Assembly (NCBI RefSeq): GCF_050433125.1
Contig: NZ_JBNPXV010000018.1
Location: forward strand, 1-64,000
Direction: 5' to 3'
From: Roseimarinus sediminis
GTDB taxonomy: Bacteria > Bacteroidota > Bacteroidia > Bacteroidales > Prolixibacteraceae
Length of the DNA: 64,000 nucleotides
This document shows positions 55,492 through 63,921 of the stretch, in pieces. Position numbers and translations under genes: made by a program. The notes under the pieces are model-generated. The model was not told the DNA's origin. It did not search any database and was given only the letters and a program-made list of their open reading frames with translations. The number at the start of each line of letters is the position of its first letter. Positions within the stretch are counted from its first letter, which is position 1.

Positions 55492-57111
55492 TCACCTGCA
55501 ATTGTTTTTTGTATGCTTTCGTAGATTTCGTTTGTCGCGCATTACTTTTTGTATGCATTCACGACGGGGCACAATGACCGAAACGCCGGTGTAGGCAATT
55601 TCTTCGCGTATCATTTTCACCATTTCCTCATGGTTCTTTTTATGCGGCACCACGGTGCGTATGTGTTCTGCTTCGACCCCGATTCCTTTACAAATGGCTT
55701 CAATTTTTCCTGAGGCCGACGATTCCTGTCCGCCGGTCATCGATACGGAATCGTTGTCGGAGATAATGACGACGATGTTGCTGTTTTCGTTTACGGCGTC
55801 GAGCAGGCCGGTCATGCCCGAGTGGGTGAAGGTAGAGTCGCCGATTACAGCCAGAGAAGGGAAGAGGCCTGCGTCGGCAGCTCCCTTGGCCATGGTAATC
55901 GATGCGCCCATGTCGACACAACTGTTGATGGTTTCGTAGGGAGGCAGGGCACCCAGCGTGTAACAGCCGATGTCGGAAAACACATGGCCGTCGCCATGGT
56001 CGGCCAGTACTTCGTTCATGGCGGCGTAGAGGTCCTGGTGTCCGCAACCGGTGCACAGGGCCGGTGGCCGCGGAGCAATCTTGTCGGATGCTTTGGCCAC
56101 TTCGTTTTTTTCAAGCTGAAGTGCAGCGGATACCAGGTCGGGATTCAGTTCTCCGTCGCGTGGCAGGGTTCCGTCGAGCCGGCCCCTGATACGGGTTCCT
56201 TTTCCGAAGAAGTCGCTGAGTTGTTCTTCAATTAAAGGATAGCCTTCTTCAATTACCAGGAGCTCGTCGCATTCTTTTTCTATGGCTTTGATTTTAGCGG
56301 CCGGGATGGGATACTGGCCCACTTTCAGGTGCATGTACGGACAGCTGTTGCCGGGGTAATTCTCGATTAAATAATTGTAGGCAATGCCACTGCAAATTAT
56401 TCCCAGCGATTTGTCTCTTCCTTCGTACAGCTGGTTGTAAGGCGATTCTTCAGACAAGCGGGCTAGCTCGTTCTGAATCGACAGCAGCATTTGGTAGCGT
56501 TTGCGGGCGATGGCAGGCAAAAGTACAAACTGACGCGGATCGGCCGGCATTTTAAGCTGGTTTTCCTCCCGTGGATTCCGGGTTACAATTCCGGCTCGTG
56601 AGTGGGCCAGACGGGTGGTAATGCGCAACAATACAGGCTCGCGGGTCAGTTCTGACAGCTCAAAGGCGTATTGTGTCATTTCATAGGCTTCCTGCTGGTT
56701 CGATGGTTCGAGCATGGGGATCATGGCAAACTTACCGTAGAAGCGGGAGTCCTGTTCGTTTTGAGATGAATGCATCGAAGGGTCGTCGGCCACCACCAGT
56801 ACAAGCCCTCCGTTGATGCCGGTAACGGCTGAGTTGATAAAGGCATCGGCAGCCACGTTGAGGCCCACATGCTTCATGCATACCAGGGCACGTTTTCCGG
56901 CATACGACATGCCGAGTGCCGATTCCATGGCTGTTTTTTCATTGGCCGACCAGCGACGGTGAATGTCGCGTTCGATGGCCGTACTGTTGTTTTGTATGTA
57001 TTCGGTAATCTCGGTCGACGGGGTGCCGGGATAGGCATATACTCCTGATATGCCTGCATCGACAGCTCCCTGGCCTATCGCCTCGACTCCAAGCAGTAAA
57101 TTTCTTGACAT
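55492..57111 (-). CDS. iorA: Indolepyruvate:ferredoxin oxidoreductase alpha subunit, no ferredoxin domain
   Basis: 539 residues. Pyrimidine-binding half (about 1-200: GVYAYPGTPSTEITEYI, RRWSANEKTAMESALG, VADDPSMHSSQNEQDSR) and TPP/Mg half (about 345-520: ALCTGCGHQDLYAAMNEV, VIGDSTFTHSGMTGL, ISDNDSVSMTGGQ). Many IorA proteins end with an 8Fe ferredoxin domain; here the chain stops at ECIQKVMRDKRNLRKHTKNNCR (only two Cys; tail given in part) with no CxxCxxC motif. Electrons may go to a separate ferredoxin. It starts the operon; a possible promoter is at 57141-57170. Confidence 0.93.
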   Translation of the reverse strand: MSRNLLLGVEAIGQGAVDAGISGVYAYPGTPSTEITEYIQNNSTAIERDIHRRWSANEKTAMESALGMSYAGKRALVCMKHVGLNVAADAFINSAVTGINGGLVLVVADDPSMHSSQNEQDSRFYGKFAMIPMLEPSNQQEAYEMTQYAFELSELTREPVLLRITTRLAHSRAGIVTRNPREENQLKMPADPRQFVLLPAIARKRYQMLLSIQNELARLSEESPYNQLYEGRDKSLGIICSGIAYNYLIENYPGNSCPYMHLKVGQYPIPAAKIKAIEKECDELLVIEEGYPLIEEQLSDFFGKGTRIRGRLDGTLPRDGELNPDLVSAALQLEKNEVAKASDKIAPRPPALCTGCGHQDLYAAMNEVLADHGDGHVFSDIGCYTLGALPPYETINSCVDMGASITMAKGAADAGLFPSLAVIGDSTFTHSGMTGLLDAVNENSNIVVIISDNDSVSMTGGQESSASGKIEAICKGIGVEAEHIRTVVPHKKNHEEMVKMIREEIAYTGVSVIVPRRECIQKVMRDKRNLRKHTKNNCR

Positions 57112-57140
57112 GATGGTTCTTTATGATTAGTCGAAAGATT

Positions 57141-57170
57141 CAAAAATATAAAAATATCCGAAGCTTCAAA
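57141..57170 (-). promoter_or_regulatory. Possible promoter of iorA
   Basis: Minus-strand TTTG (57167-57170), 18 nt, TATTTTTG (57141-57148), about 30 nt before the iorA ATG at 57111. Confidence 0.5.
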
Positions 57171-57216
57171 CCAACACTTGTCATGCCTGTGATAAAATGC
57201 CAGTCGGTGTGGTGTA

Positions 57217-57627
57217 TCAACTGTAGATGCTTGCAACAATTTTCCGGCTGCCACCGTGGTTTCTGAATTCACACAAATAGATTCCCTGCCAGGTTCCCAG
57301 GTTCAGTTGGTGATTGGTGACCGGAATGCTTAGGCTCACTCCAAATAAGGACGATTTGATGTGGGCCGGCATGTCGTCGCTTCCTTCGAGTACATGGGTG
57401 TACAGCGGATGGTTTTCGGGAATCAGCTGATGAATGAAGTGCTGAAGATCGTGCCTGACATCGGGGTCGGCATTTTCGTTCAGGGTAAGCGCTGCCGAGG
57501 TGTGTTGCAACAAGAGATGGACTATGCCTGTTGCCGGCAGTTCGCCAAGTTCGCGTTCGATGACGGAGGTGATGAGGTGAAAGCCCCTTTGGTAACGGGG
57601 CAGGTAGATTGTTTTTTGTTGAATCAT
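57217..57627 (-). CDS. yjbQ: YjbQ (UPF0047) family protein
   Basis: 136 residues, the usual length. Marks: GIVHLLLQHTSAALTLNENADPDVRHDL (split: HLLLQHTSAAL; NENADPDV), HPLYTHVLEGSDDMPAHIKSSL and GTWQGIYLCEFRNHGG. The family fold has a conserved His/Glu pocket and is sometimes listed as secondary thiamine-phosphate synthase; its real role is unsettled. Separate gene, 105 bp upstream of iorA on the same strand. Confidence 0.93.
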   Translation of the reverse strand: MIQQKTIYLPRYQRGFHLITSVIERELGELPATGIVHLLLQHTSAALTLNENADPDVRHDLQHFIHQLIPENHPLYTHVLEGSDDMPAHIKSSLFGVSLSIPVTNHQLNLGTWQGIYLCEFRNHGGSRKIVASIYS

Positions 57628-57750
57628 TGTTTAAGTCATTAAGACAAAAGACAAAAGATAAAAGACAAAAGACATTAGTCAATAAGTCATGAAGGAAAAA
57701 GGCAATTGAAAAGAGTCATTGGTGTGAGCTAATAGGCTTCGATAGCTTTT
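57628..57750. repeat. AGTCATTAAG-type direct repeats upstream of yjbQ
   Basis: Words such as AAGTCATTAAGACAAAAGACAAAAG recur here and in the 60-bp array at 55267-55450. Degenerate and non-coding. Confidence 0.6.
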
Positions 57751-58120
57751 TCCTATTGCATCCAATTGCATCCAATTGCTTCCTATCGCTTTCGATTGCT
57801 TTCAATTGCTTCCTATCGCTTCCAATTGCTTCCTATCGCTTTCAATTGCTTCCTATCGCTTTCAATCGCTTCCTATCGCTTCCTATTGCTTCCTATTGCT
57901 TTCAATTGCTTCCTATCGCTTCCTATCGCTTCCTATCGCTTTCGATTGCTTTCAATTGCTTTCAATCGCTTCCAATTGCTTTCAATCGCTTCCAATTGCT
58001 TTCAATCGCTTCCAATTGCTTCCTATCGCTTTCAATCGCTTCCTATTGCTTCCTATTGCTTTCAATTGCTTCCTGTCGCTTCCAATTGCTTCCTATCGCT
58101 TTCAATTGCTTCCAATTGCT
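57751..58120. repeat. 37-unit 10-bp minisatellite
   Basis: Exactly 37 decamers in phase: TTCAATTGCT, TCCAATTGCT, TCCTATCGCT, TTCAATCGCT, TCCTATTGCT and a few variants. All three forward frames stay open because the unit length is not a multiple of three and lacks stops, so long spurious proteins appear. It lies just after the carbonic anhydrase gene stop (58160). Same word family as 34441-34510. Confidence 0.97.
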
Positions 58121-58159
58121 TTCATTTTTTCCAATGACCAATGCCTTTTTCCTTTTTCA

Positions 58160-58672
58160 TTATTTGTACCAGCTGGCGTACATGTTGTAATTTCCGGCAA
58201 TGCGTTCTATTTCGTCTTTTAGCAGTTCGGGGCTCAGGTCTTTGATCTTTTTGGCCGGTGAACCGGCGTATACTGAACCCGATTTAACCACGGTGCCTTT
58301 GGTTACCACAGCTCCGGCTGCAATGATGCTGTTGCTTTCAATTACTGCATCGTCGAGAACGACGGCGTTCATGCCAATCAGCACATTGTCGTGAACGGTA
58401 CAGCCGTGTAAAATGGCGCCATGGGCCACCGAAACGTTATTGCCAATGTTGGTTGGCGATTTCTGATACGTACAGTGAACAACGGCATTGTCCTGAATAT
58501 TAACATTGTTGCCCAGCCTGATGTAGTGTACATCGCCACGCAACACTGCGTTGAACCAGATACTGCAACGGTCGCCAATCACTACATCGCCAACAATGGT
58601 TGCATTTTCGGCAATGAAACATTTTTCTCCAATGGTGGGCGTTTTATCTTTTACGGGTAATATTAGTGCCAT
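58160..58672 (-). CDS. Gamma carbonic anhydrase family protein
   Basis: 170 residues. Left-handed beta-helix of hexapeptide repeats (ENATIVGDVVIGDRCSIWFNAVLRGD). The three metal-ligand histidines are present: H66 (VVHC), H84 (VAHG) and H89 (ILHG). Metal-binding and hydration of CO2 are therefore plausible, although many relatives show low activity. It starts with its own ATG at 58672, divergent from korA 268 bp away. It is last before the decamer minisatellite. Confidence 0.93.
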   Translation of the reverse strand: MALILPVKDKTPTIGEKCFIAENATIVGDVVIGDRCSIWFNAVLRGDVHYIRLGNNVNIQDNAVVHCTYQKSPTNIGNNVSVAHGAILHGCTVHDNVLIGMNAVVLDDAVIESNSIIAAGAVVTKGTVVKSGSVYAGSPAKKIKDLSPELLKDEIERIAGNYNMYASWYK

Positions 58673-58804
58673 GTTTTGCTCCTTCTATTTAAACTGGTTT
58701 AAAATTAATAAAACAAATAAAACGGAAAATTGCTTAAAACCCTTCAAAGTGGGTCAATTAATGAATTGAAATTAAGATGAAATTCAGATGAGGCCTTTGT
58801 CATC

Positions 58805-58834
58805 TTGAATATTCACCAAGGTTGCTTATTTTTG
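58805..58834 (+). promoter_or_regulatory. Promoter of korA-korB
   Basis: TTG 58805-58807, 19 nt, TATTTTTG 58827-58834, a full consensus match. It leaves a 5' UTR of about 100 nt before the ATG at 58941. Confidence 0.65.
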
Positions 58835-58940
58835 TTTTCAATAAAAACTAACATATATCATATTTTTTTGTGACCTATGTACTACAAAAGAGAGCGAATT
58901 AATTTTATTTTCAAAGCGTAATCAACTACAATTTTATATC

Positions 58941-60782
58941 ATGACAAAGGATGCAAAAGTTATTGAACTTGATGAAGTTGCCATACGATTTTCGGGAGAC
59001 TCGGGAGACGGGATGCAGCTTACCGGAACACTTTTTTCGGATGCCACTGCCTTAGTGGGCAACGATATTTCGACTTTTCCCGACTATCCGTCGGAAATCA
59101 GGGCCCCACAGGGAACTGTTGGCGGAGTATCGGGTTTTCAGGTACATTTTGGCAATAAAAAGATGACCACCCCGGGCGACAGAGCCCATGTACTGGTGGC
59201 CATGAACCCGGCAGCTGTAAAGGCCAATGCGAAATTTCTTGAACCTTCGGCGACCATTATTTACGACATCGATTCGTTCACCGATAAAAACCTGAAAAAG
59301 GCAAAGTTCTCAAGCGACGATCCTTTTGCTGAACTCAATCTTCACGATTACAATAAAATCGGGGTGCCCATTACCAGTCTGACCAAGGAGGCGCTCATCG
59401 ATACCAACATGGACAATAAGGCCGTTCTTCGGAGTAAGAACATGTTTGCACTGGGCCTGGTAAGCTGGATTTTTAATCGTCCGTTGGAGCTGATCGAAGA
59501 TGCACTGAAAGCAAAATTCGGTAAAAAGGAAGAAGTGCTTTCTTCCAATATTAATGTATTGCATGCCGGCTATAATTATGGTATGAACATGCAACATACC
59601 ACCCCGCAGTATCTGGTACCTGCTGCCAATATTGAAAAGGGAATTTACCGGAACATCAACGGAAACCATGCTACCGCATGGGGATTGATAGCTGCTGCCG
59701 AGAAATCGGGCCTTGAGCTCTTCATCGGTTCCTATCCCATTACGCCGGCCACCGACATTTTTCAGGCCTTGTCGGAGCGCAAGGATTTGGGTGTGAAATC
59801 GTTTCAGGCCGAAGATGAGATTGCCGGCATTGCCACCGCCATTGGTGCTTCGTTTGCAGGCGACCTGGGGGTTACTTCCACATCGGGGCCCGGACTGGCC
59901 TTGAAGTCGGAAGCCATTAACCTGGCCATCATGGCCGAGCTGCCGCTGGTGGTGATTGATGTACAGCGTGGCGGGCCATCGACCGGTTTGCCCACCAAAA
60001 CCGAGCAGTCGGATTTGATGCAGGCTTTGTGGGGGCGCAATGGCGAAAGCCCGATTGTGGTGCTGGCAGCCAGTACCCCGAGCGATTGTTTCGACTATGC
60101 CTTTATGGCGGCCAAAATTTCACTGGAGCGCATGACGCCGGTACTTCTGCTCACCGACGGATTTTTAGGCAACGGCAGTCAGCCGTGGAAGGTTCCTTCG
60201 ATGGCCGACATGCCTGAAATTACGCCACGCATTGCCAAAGATGCTTCGAGATTTAAGGCCTACAAGCGTTGGGATGACACCCTGGCCCGCGAATGGGCTT
60301 TCCCCGGAATGGAAGGATTTGAACACCGCATTGGCGGACTCGAAAAGGACGAAATTGGTACCGTGAGCCACGATCCGGCCAACCACCAGTACATGTGTGA
60401 GCTGCGCGCCAAAAAAGTAGCACGGGTGGTTGATATGATTCCTGATCTGGATATTTACGGTTGCCAGGAAGGAGAGGTGCTCATTGTTGGCTGGGGAGGA
60501 ACCTTTGGCCACCTGGTGAGTGCAGCACGCGAACTTAGTGAAGAAGGTAAAGCAGTAGGGCTGGCACATTTTAATTACATCAATCCGCTGCCGGCCAATA
60601 CCGAAGCTGTTTTTTCAAAATTCAAAAAAATTGTGGTGTGCGAACTGAACCTGGGGCAGTTCTCGGCTTATTTGCGCGACCTGCTGCCACAGTTCACCTA
60701 TCATCAGTACAACAAGGTGCAGGGGCTTCCTTTTACCGTCGAAGAAATTAAAGAGAATGTAATTAAACTATTGGAGGAATAA
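58941..60782 (+). CDS. korA: 2-oxoglutarate:ferredoxin oxidoreductase, fused gamma-alpha subunit
   Basis: 613 residues. Gamma domain first (about 1-190: IRFSGDSGDGMQLTGTLF, FPDYPSEIRAPQGTVGGVSG), then the alpha pyrimidine domain (about 205-600: FIGSYPITPATDIFQAL, FQAEDEIAGIATAIGASFAG, DVQRGGPSTGLPTKTEQSDL). Oxidatively decarboxylates 2-oxoglutarate to succinyl-CoA, reducing ferredoxin, or runs in reverse. The gamma-alpha fusion is the Bacteroidota form. It is 2 bp from korB. No KorD ferredoxin subunit is encoded nearby. Confidence 0.96.
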   Translation: MTKDAKVIELDEVAIRFSGDSGDGMQLTGTLFSDATALVGNDISTFPDYPSEIRAPQGTVGGVSGFQVHFGNKKMTTPGDRAHVLVAMNPAAVKANAKFLEPSATIIYDIDSFTDKNLKKAKFSSDDPFAELNLHDYNKIGVPITSLTKEALIDTNMDNKAVLRSKNMFALGLVSWIFNRPLELIEDALKAKFGKKEEVLSSNINVLHAGYNYGMNMQHTTPQYLVPAANIEKGIYRNINGNHATAWGLIAAAEKSGLELFIGSYPITPATDIFQALSERKDLGVKSFQAEDEIAGIATAIGASFAGDLGVTSTSGPGLALKSEAINLAIMAELPLVVIDVQRGGPSTGLPTKTEQSDLMQALWGRNGESPIVVLAASTPSDCFDYAFMAAKISLERMTPVLLLTDGFLGNGSQPWKVPSMADMPEITPRIAKDASRFKAYKRWDDTLAREWAFPGMEGFEHRIGGLEKDEIGTVSHDPANHQYMCELRAKKVARVVDMIPDLDIYGCQEGEVLIVGWGGTFGHLVSAARELSEEGKAVGLAHFNYINPLPANTEAVFSKFKKIVVCELNLGQFSAYLRDLLPQFTYHQYNKVQGLPFTVEEIKENVIKLLEE

Positions 60783-60784
60783 GC

Positions 60785-61795
60785 ATGACTACGATAAGCT
60801 ATACAGCAAAAGATTTTAAAAGCGACAGCGAAGTTCGCTGGTGTCCCGGCTGCGGCGACCATGCTGTGATGAATGCAGTACAACGGGTAATGGCCGAAAA
60901 GGGATTGAACAAAGCCGATTATGCCGTGATTTCAGGCATTGGTTGTTCCTCGCGTTTTCCTTACTACATGAATACCTTTGGCTTTCACACCATTCATGGT
61001 CGCGGACTGGCCATTGCTTCGGGGGTAAAAAGTGCGAATCCGAAATTGCAGGTATGGCAGATCACCGGCGACGGCGATGCCATGGCCATTGGTGGAAACC
61101 ACTTTATTCATGCCATCCGCCGGAATGTGGATGTGAATGTCATTTTGTTTAATAACAAGATTTACGGCTTAACCAAGGGCCAGTATTCGCCTACCACCAA
61201 CCGTGGAACCAAAACCAAAACTTCACCCTACGGAACGGTTGAAGATCCCTTTGTGCCCGGACAACTGGTGCTGGGAGCCCGTGGCCGCTTTTTTGCCCGC
61301 ACCATCGATGGCAACATGAAAATGAGCCAGGAAATTTACCACGAAGCAGCCGATTTTAAAGGTACTTCGGTGGTAGAGGTACTGCAGAACTGTGTGATCT
61401 TCAACAGTGGTATTCACGAAGAGATTACCAAGGGCGAAGACCGCGAAGACAAGCAGATTTACCTGAAACATGGTGAGAAAATGATCTTCGGGGTGAATAG
61501 GGACAAAGGGCTGGTACTGATCAAAGGCAAGCTGAAAGCAGTAAGCATTGGTCAGGATGGCTATACCGAGGACGATATTCTGGTGCACGATGCCGAAGAT
61601 GGGGACCTGTTCCTGCATTCTTCGCTGATCAATATGTCGCTTCCCGAATTGCCGGTTGCCTTTGGTGTGATCAGAGCCGTTAAAGACATGAGCTACGACG
61701 AGGCCATGGAAGCCCAGATTGCAGAGGTACAGAAAAACAGGAAAATTACCTGTGTCGATGAACTGCTGCGCAGCGGTAATACCTGGGAAGTATAA
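60785..61795 (+). CDS. korB: 2-oxoglutarate:ferredoxin oxidoreductase beta subunit
   Basis: 336 residues. TPP-binding subunit: RWCPGCGDHAVM with two Cys near the [4Fe-4S] site, GIGCSSRFPYY, the TPP motif ITGDGDAMAIGGNHFIH...NNKIYGLTKGQ. It starts 2 bp after korA; coupled expression is likely. A terminator follows 24 bp after the stop. Confidence 0.96.
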   Translation: MTTISYTAKDFKSDSEVRWCPGCGDHAVMNAVQRVMAEKGLNKADYAVISGIGCSSRFPYYMNTFGFHTIHGRGLAIASGVKSANPKLQVWQITGDGDAMAIGGNHFIHAIRRNVDVNVILFNNKIYGLTKGQYSPTTNRGTKTKTSPYGTVEDPFVPGQLVLGARGRFFARTIDGNMKMSQEIYHEAADFKGTSVVEVLQNCVIFNSGIHEEITKGEDREDKQIYLKHGEKMIFGVNRDKGLVLIKGKLKAVSIGQDGYTEDDILVHDAEDGDLFLHSSLINMSLPELPVAFGVIRAVKDMSYDEAMEAQIAEVQKNRKITCVDELLRSGNTWEV

Positions 61796-61818
61796 AAATG
61801 AATAAGTGAAACTTACAA

Positions 61819-61851
61819 GGGCTGCTCTGTTGAAAAACGGGCAGCCTTTTT
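61819..61851 (+). terminator. Terminator after korB
   Basis: GGCTGC/GCAGCC stem, followed by TTTTT, 24 bp past the korB stop. Confidence 0.75.
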
Positions 61852-61869
61852 GGTGTTAAGACAAAAGGA

Positions 61870-62345
61870 AAATGGTGAATGGTGAATGGTGAATGGTGAA
61901 TTGTGAATGGTGAATTGTGAATGGTGAATGATGAATTGTGAATTGTGAATGGTGAATTGTGAATGGTTAATGGTGAATGGTGAAAGGTGAATGGTGAATG
62001 GTGAATTGTGAATGGTGAATGATGAATGATGAATTGTGAATGATGAATGGTGAATGATGAATGGTGAATGATGAATGGTGAATGGTGAATTGTGAATTGT
62101 GAATGGTGAATGATGAATGGTGAATGATGAATGATGAATGATGAATGGTGAATGATGAATGGTGAATGATGAATGGTGAATGGTGAATGATGAATGGTGA
62201 ATGGTGAATGATGAATGATGAATGGTGAATGGTGAATGGTGAATGGTGAATGATGAATGATGAATGGTGAATGATGAATGGTGAATGATGAATGATGAAT
62301 GGTGAATGATGAATGGTGAATGATGAATGGTGAATGATGAATGAA
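61870..62345. repeat. 68-unit 7-bp minisatellite
   Basis: 476 bp made only of heptamers: GAATGGT, GAATGAT, GAATTGT and near variants. Read on the minus strand it gives a spurious IHHSPFIIHHSS protein. It begins after the korB terminator. Confidence 0.97.
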
Positions 62346-62389
62346 AAAAATGGTAGCAGGTATAAGGAAAAGAGATTTGGTTGATTGTG

Positions 62390-62422
62390 ACTCACGGCGT
62401 CGCTAAGAGCGACACCGTGAGT
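62390..62422. repeat. 15-bp inverted repeat hairpin
   Basis: ACTCACGGCGTCGCT and AGCGACACCGTGAGT with a three-base loop; one C-A mismatch on plus, a G-T wobble on minus. No T run follows. It is too strong for chance and may be a mobile-element end remnant or a structured RNA. Confidence 0.7.
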
Positions 62423-62506
62423 GCAAGCGCTTATGCCGGATCGTTCAGGCACTTTTCTTCTACTTCCACTTGTCTGATTTACGAGAGCATCATTATCTGG
62501 TAGTCA

Positions 62507-62562
62507 CCATCCCTCCCCTGACTTGTCCGTCCCCTGACGGAAGGGGAGGTTAGGAGGGGTAC
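62507..62562. repeat. Palindromic GC-rich intergenic element
   Basis: CCCTCCCCTGA...GGGGAGGTTAGGAGGGG with an inner CCGTC/GACGG stem. A nested triple hairpin of about 56 bp. It resembles dispersed repeats of Bacteroidota; copy number cannot be known from one window. Confidence 0.55.
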
Positions 62563-62614
62563 TTCTTGATTAAAGACACAGGTATCAAGTAGCAGGACAC
62601 AAGACACAAGACAA

Positions 62615-62680
62615 AATAAATAAGGAATAATAAATAAGGAATAATAAATAAGGAATAAAAAATAAGGAATAAAAAATAGG
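62615..62680. repeat. 14-bp tandem repeat, about 4.7 copies
   Basis: Three AATAAATAAGGAAT units are identical, the last two are AAAAAATAAGGAAT forms. No spacer. Confidence 0.92.
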
Positions 62681-62686
62681 AAAGGG

Positions 62687-62774
62687 ACTTAGGAACTCAG
62701 GCACTCAGGAACTTAGGAACTTAGGAACTCAGGCACTCAGGCACTCAGGCACTTAGGAGCTCAGGAACTCAGAC
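62687..62774. repeat. 8-bp tandem repeat, 11 copies
   Basis: Eleven octamers of ACTTAGGA/ACTCAGGC/ACTCAGGA type, exactly in phase. Its unit contains the same (A)GGAAC/AGGCAC alternation along the array. The rest of 62775-62964 shows no gene. Confidence 0.92.
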
Positions 62775-62964
62775 TGTCCTCTGTGGTTAAGAAATGGTAG
62801 CTTATAGCAGGTGGCGAGCCACACGAAATAGGAATAATAAGGCAGGAAGCAGGAGTGAGTGCCTGGGCGGACACGATAGGGGTGCTTGTGGTTTCAACTT
62901 CCTGTTGATCCTCCAAGGATATCGGATAAAAAATCTTATTTTAGACGCTTAAAACAGCAAGCAT

Positions 62965-63921
62965 TTGAAGTACCCATTAATCAGCATATTGTTTCTTTTT
63001 AGCCTGCTGCCCCCGGGGTGGGCCCAGAAGTGGACCAGCCAGGAAAACACCTTCGACAGTAACTGGAATCTGACCGTACAAACAGGGCGTACGGCGTTGC
63101 TGAGTGAGGTGCACACCGATTTCAGTGGTTCGAGCAACGACATGAACAACCAAAGCGACTGGGGCTTTAATCTGCAATTGGGGAAGATGATCTGGAACCG
63201 GCTCGATCTGGGCTTAGAGTTTGGTGTTTCGAACTACAAGGGGTTTAAGGATGCTTCGGCCAATGTGAACATGCTGATGTATCACCAGCTTTACAACAGT
63301 GAGGAAACAGGCGATTTTGAACCTTATCCGATCTACTACGATTCAGACCTGACTAATTTAACGATCTTTTTTCGCTACAACTTTGTGAATTTCCAGTCGG
63401 TGAGCCGGGGTTACCTTAATTTGAACCTCTACCTTAAGCTGGGGGTCGGGGTTGCCTTTCCTTCGGCCGAGCTGGGTTTTAAAAGCTGGGAGCACTGCGA
63501 ACTAACAGGATTGGCGCAACCGCTTTATCTGAAGGGGCGCTATCCCAACCGGGTAAAAGACATGCATAACTTTTTCAGTCCGGCCCTGGGCCTGAACTAC
63601 CAGTTGAATGAGCAGTTGTTCTTCTCGGCCGAAACCAGTTTTCAGCTCATTGGGGCCGACAATATCGACGGAATTCATAATTACAGTCGTGATTTGCGGC
63701 CCGAAATGGATGGGCCTGAGTCGCACCTTTACCGTATCAGGGTGTACGACCTGACCGCCAAGTTTATGGTGGGGCTCACCTGGTATTTCAACTTTGATTC
63801 GAAGAGAGCAGTCAGAGAGCAACACGTTCCGTGGTATCGCCACAAGCGGCGCACCTATTATTCGAAGTACCACGAGTCGCGGCGCACCGGAGCTCGCCGG
63901 GAGGATCTGCCGTGGAGGTAG
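62965..63921 (+). CDS. Outer membrane beta-barrel protein with TTG start
   Basis: 318 residues. The only possible start is TTG at 62965; an in-frame stop lies at 62950 and no ATG or GTG precedes the signal peptide MKYPLISILFLFSLLPPGWAQ (split: MKYPLISILFLFSLL; PPGWAQ). The body alternates in a barrel pattern (GFNLQLGKMIWNRLDLGLEFG, LNLYLKLGVGVAFPSAELGF) and has a basic, arginine-rich C-terminal tail (RHKRRTYYSKYHESRRTGARRED). The final 79 bp of the window hold no gene. Function unknown. Confidence 0.75.
   Translation: MKYPLISILFLFSLLPPGWAQKWTSQENTFDSNWNLTVQTGRTALLSEVHTDFSGSSNDMNNQSDWGFNLQLGKMIWNRLDLGLEFGVSNYKGFKDASANVNMLMYHQLYNSEETGDFEPYPIYYDSDLTNLTIFFRYNFVNFQSVSRGYLNLNLYLKLGVGVAFPSAELGFKSWEHCELTGLAQPLYLKGRYPNRVKDMHNFFSPALGLNYQLNEQLFFSAETSFQLIGADNIDGIHNYSRDLRPEMDGPESHLYRIRVYDLTAKFMVGLTWYFNFDSKRAVREQHVPWYRHKRRTYYSKYHESRRTGARREDLPWR

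Noticed and set aside
57756..58222. Three long overlapping plus-strand reading frames
   Set aside because: They come from the stop-free 10-bp array; the translations are repeats of NCFLSLSIASY-type words in all three frames.
61967..62452. 161-codon minus-strand frame rich in IHHS repeats
   Set aside because: It is a translation of the heptamer array, with no real N-terminal domain or start signal.
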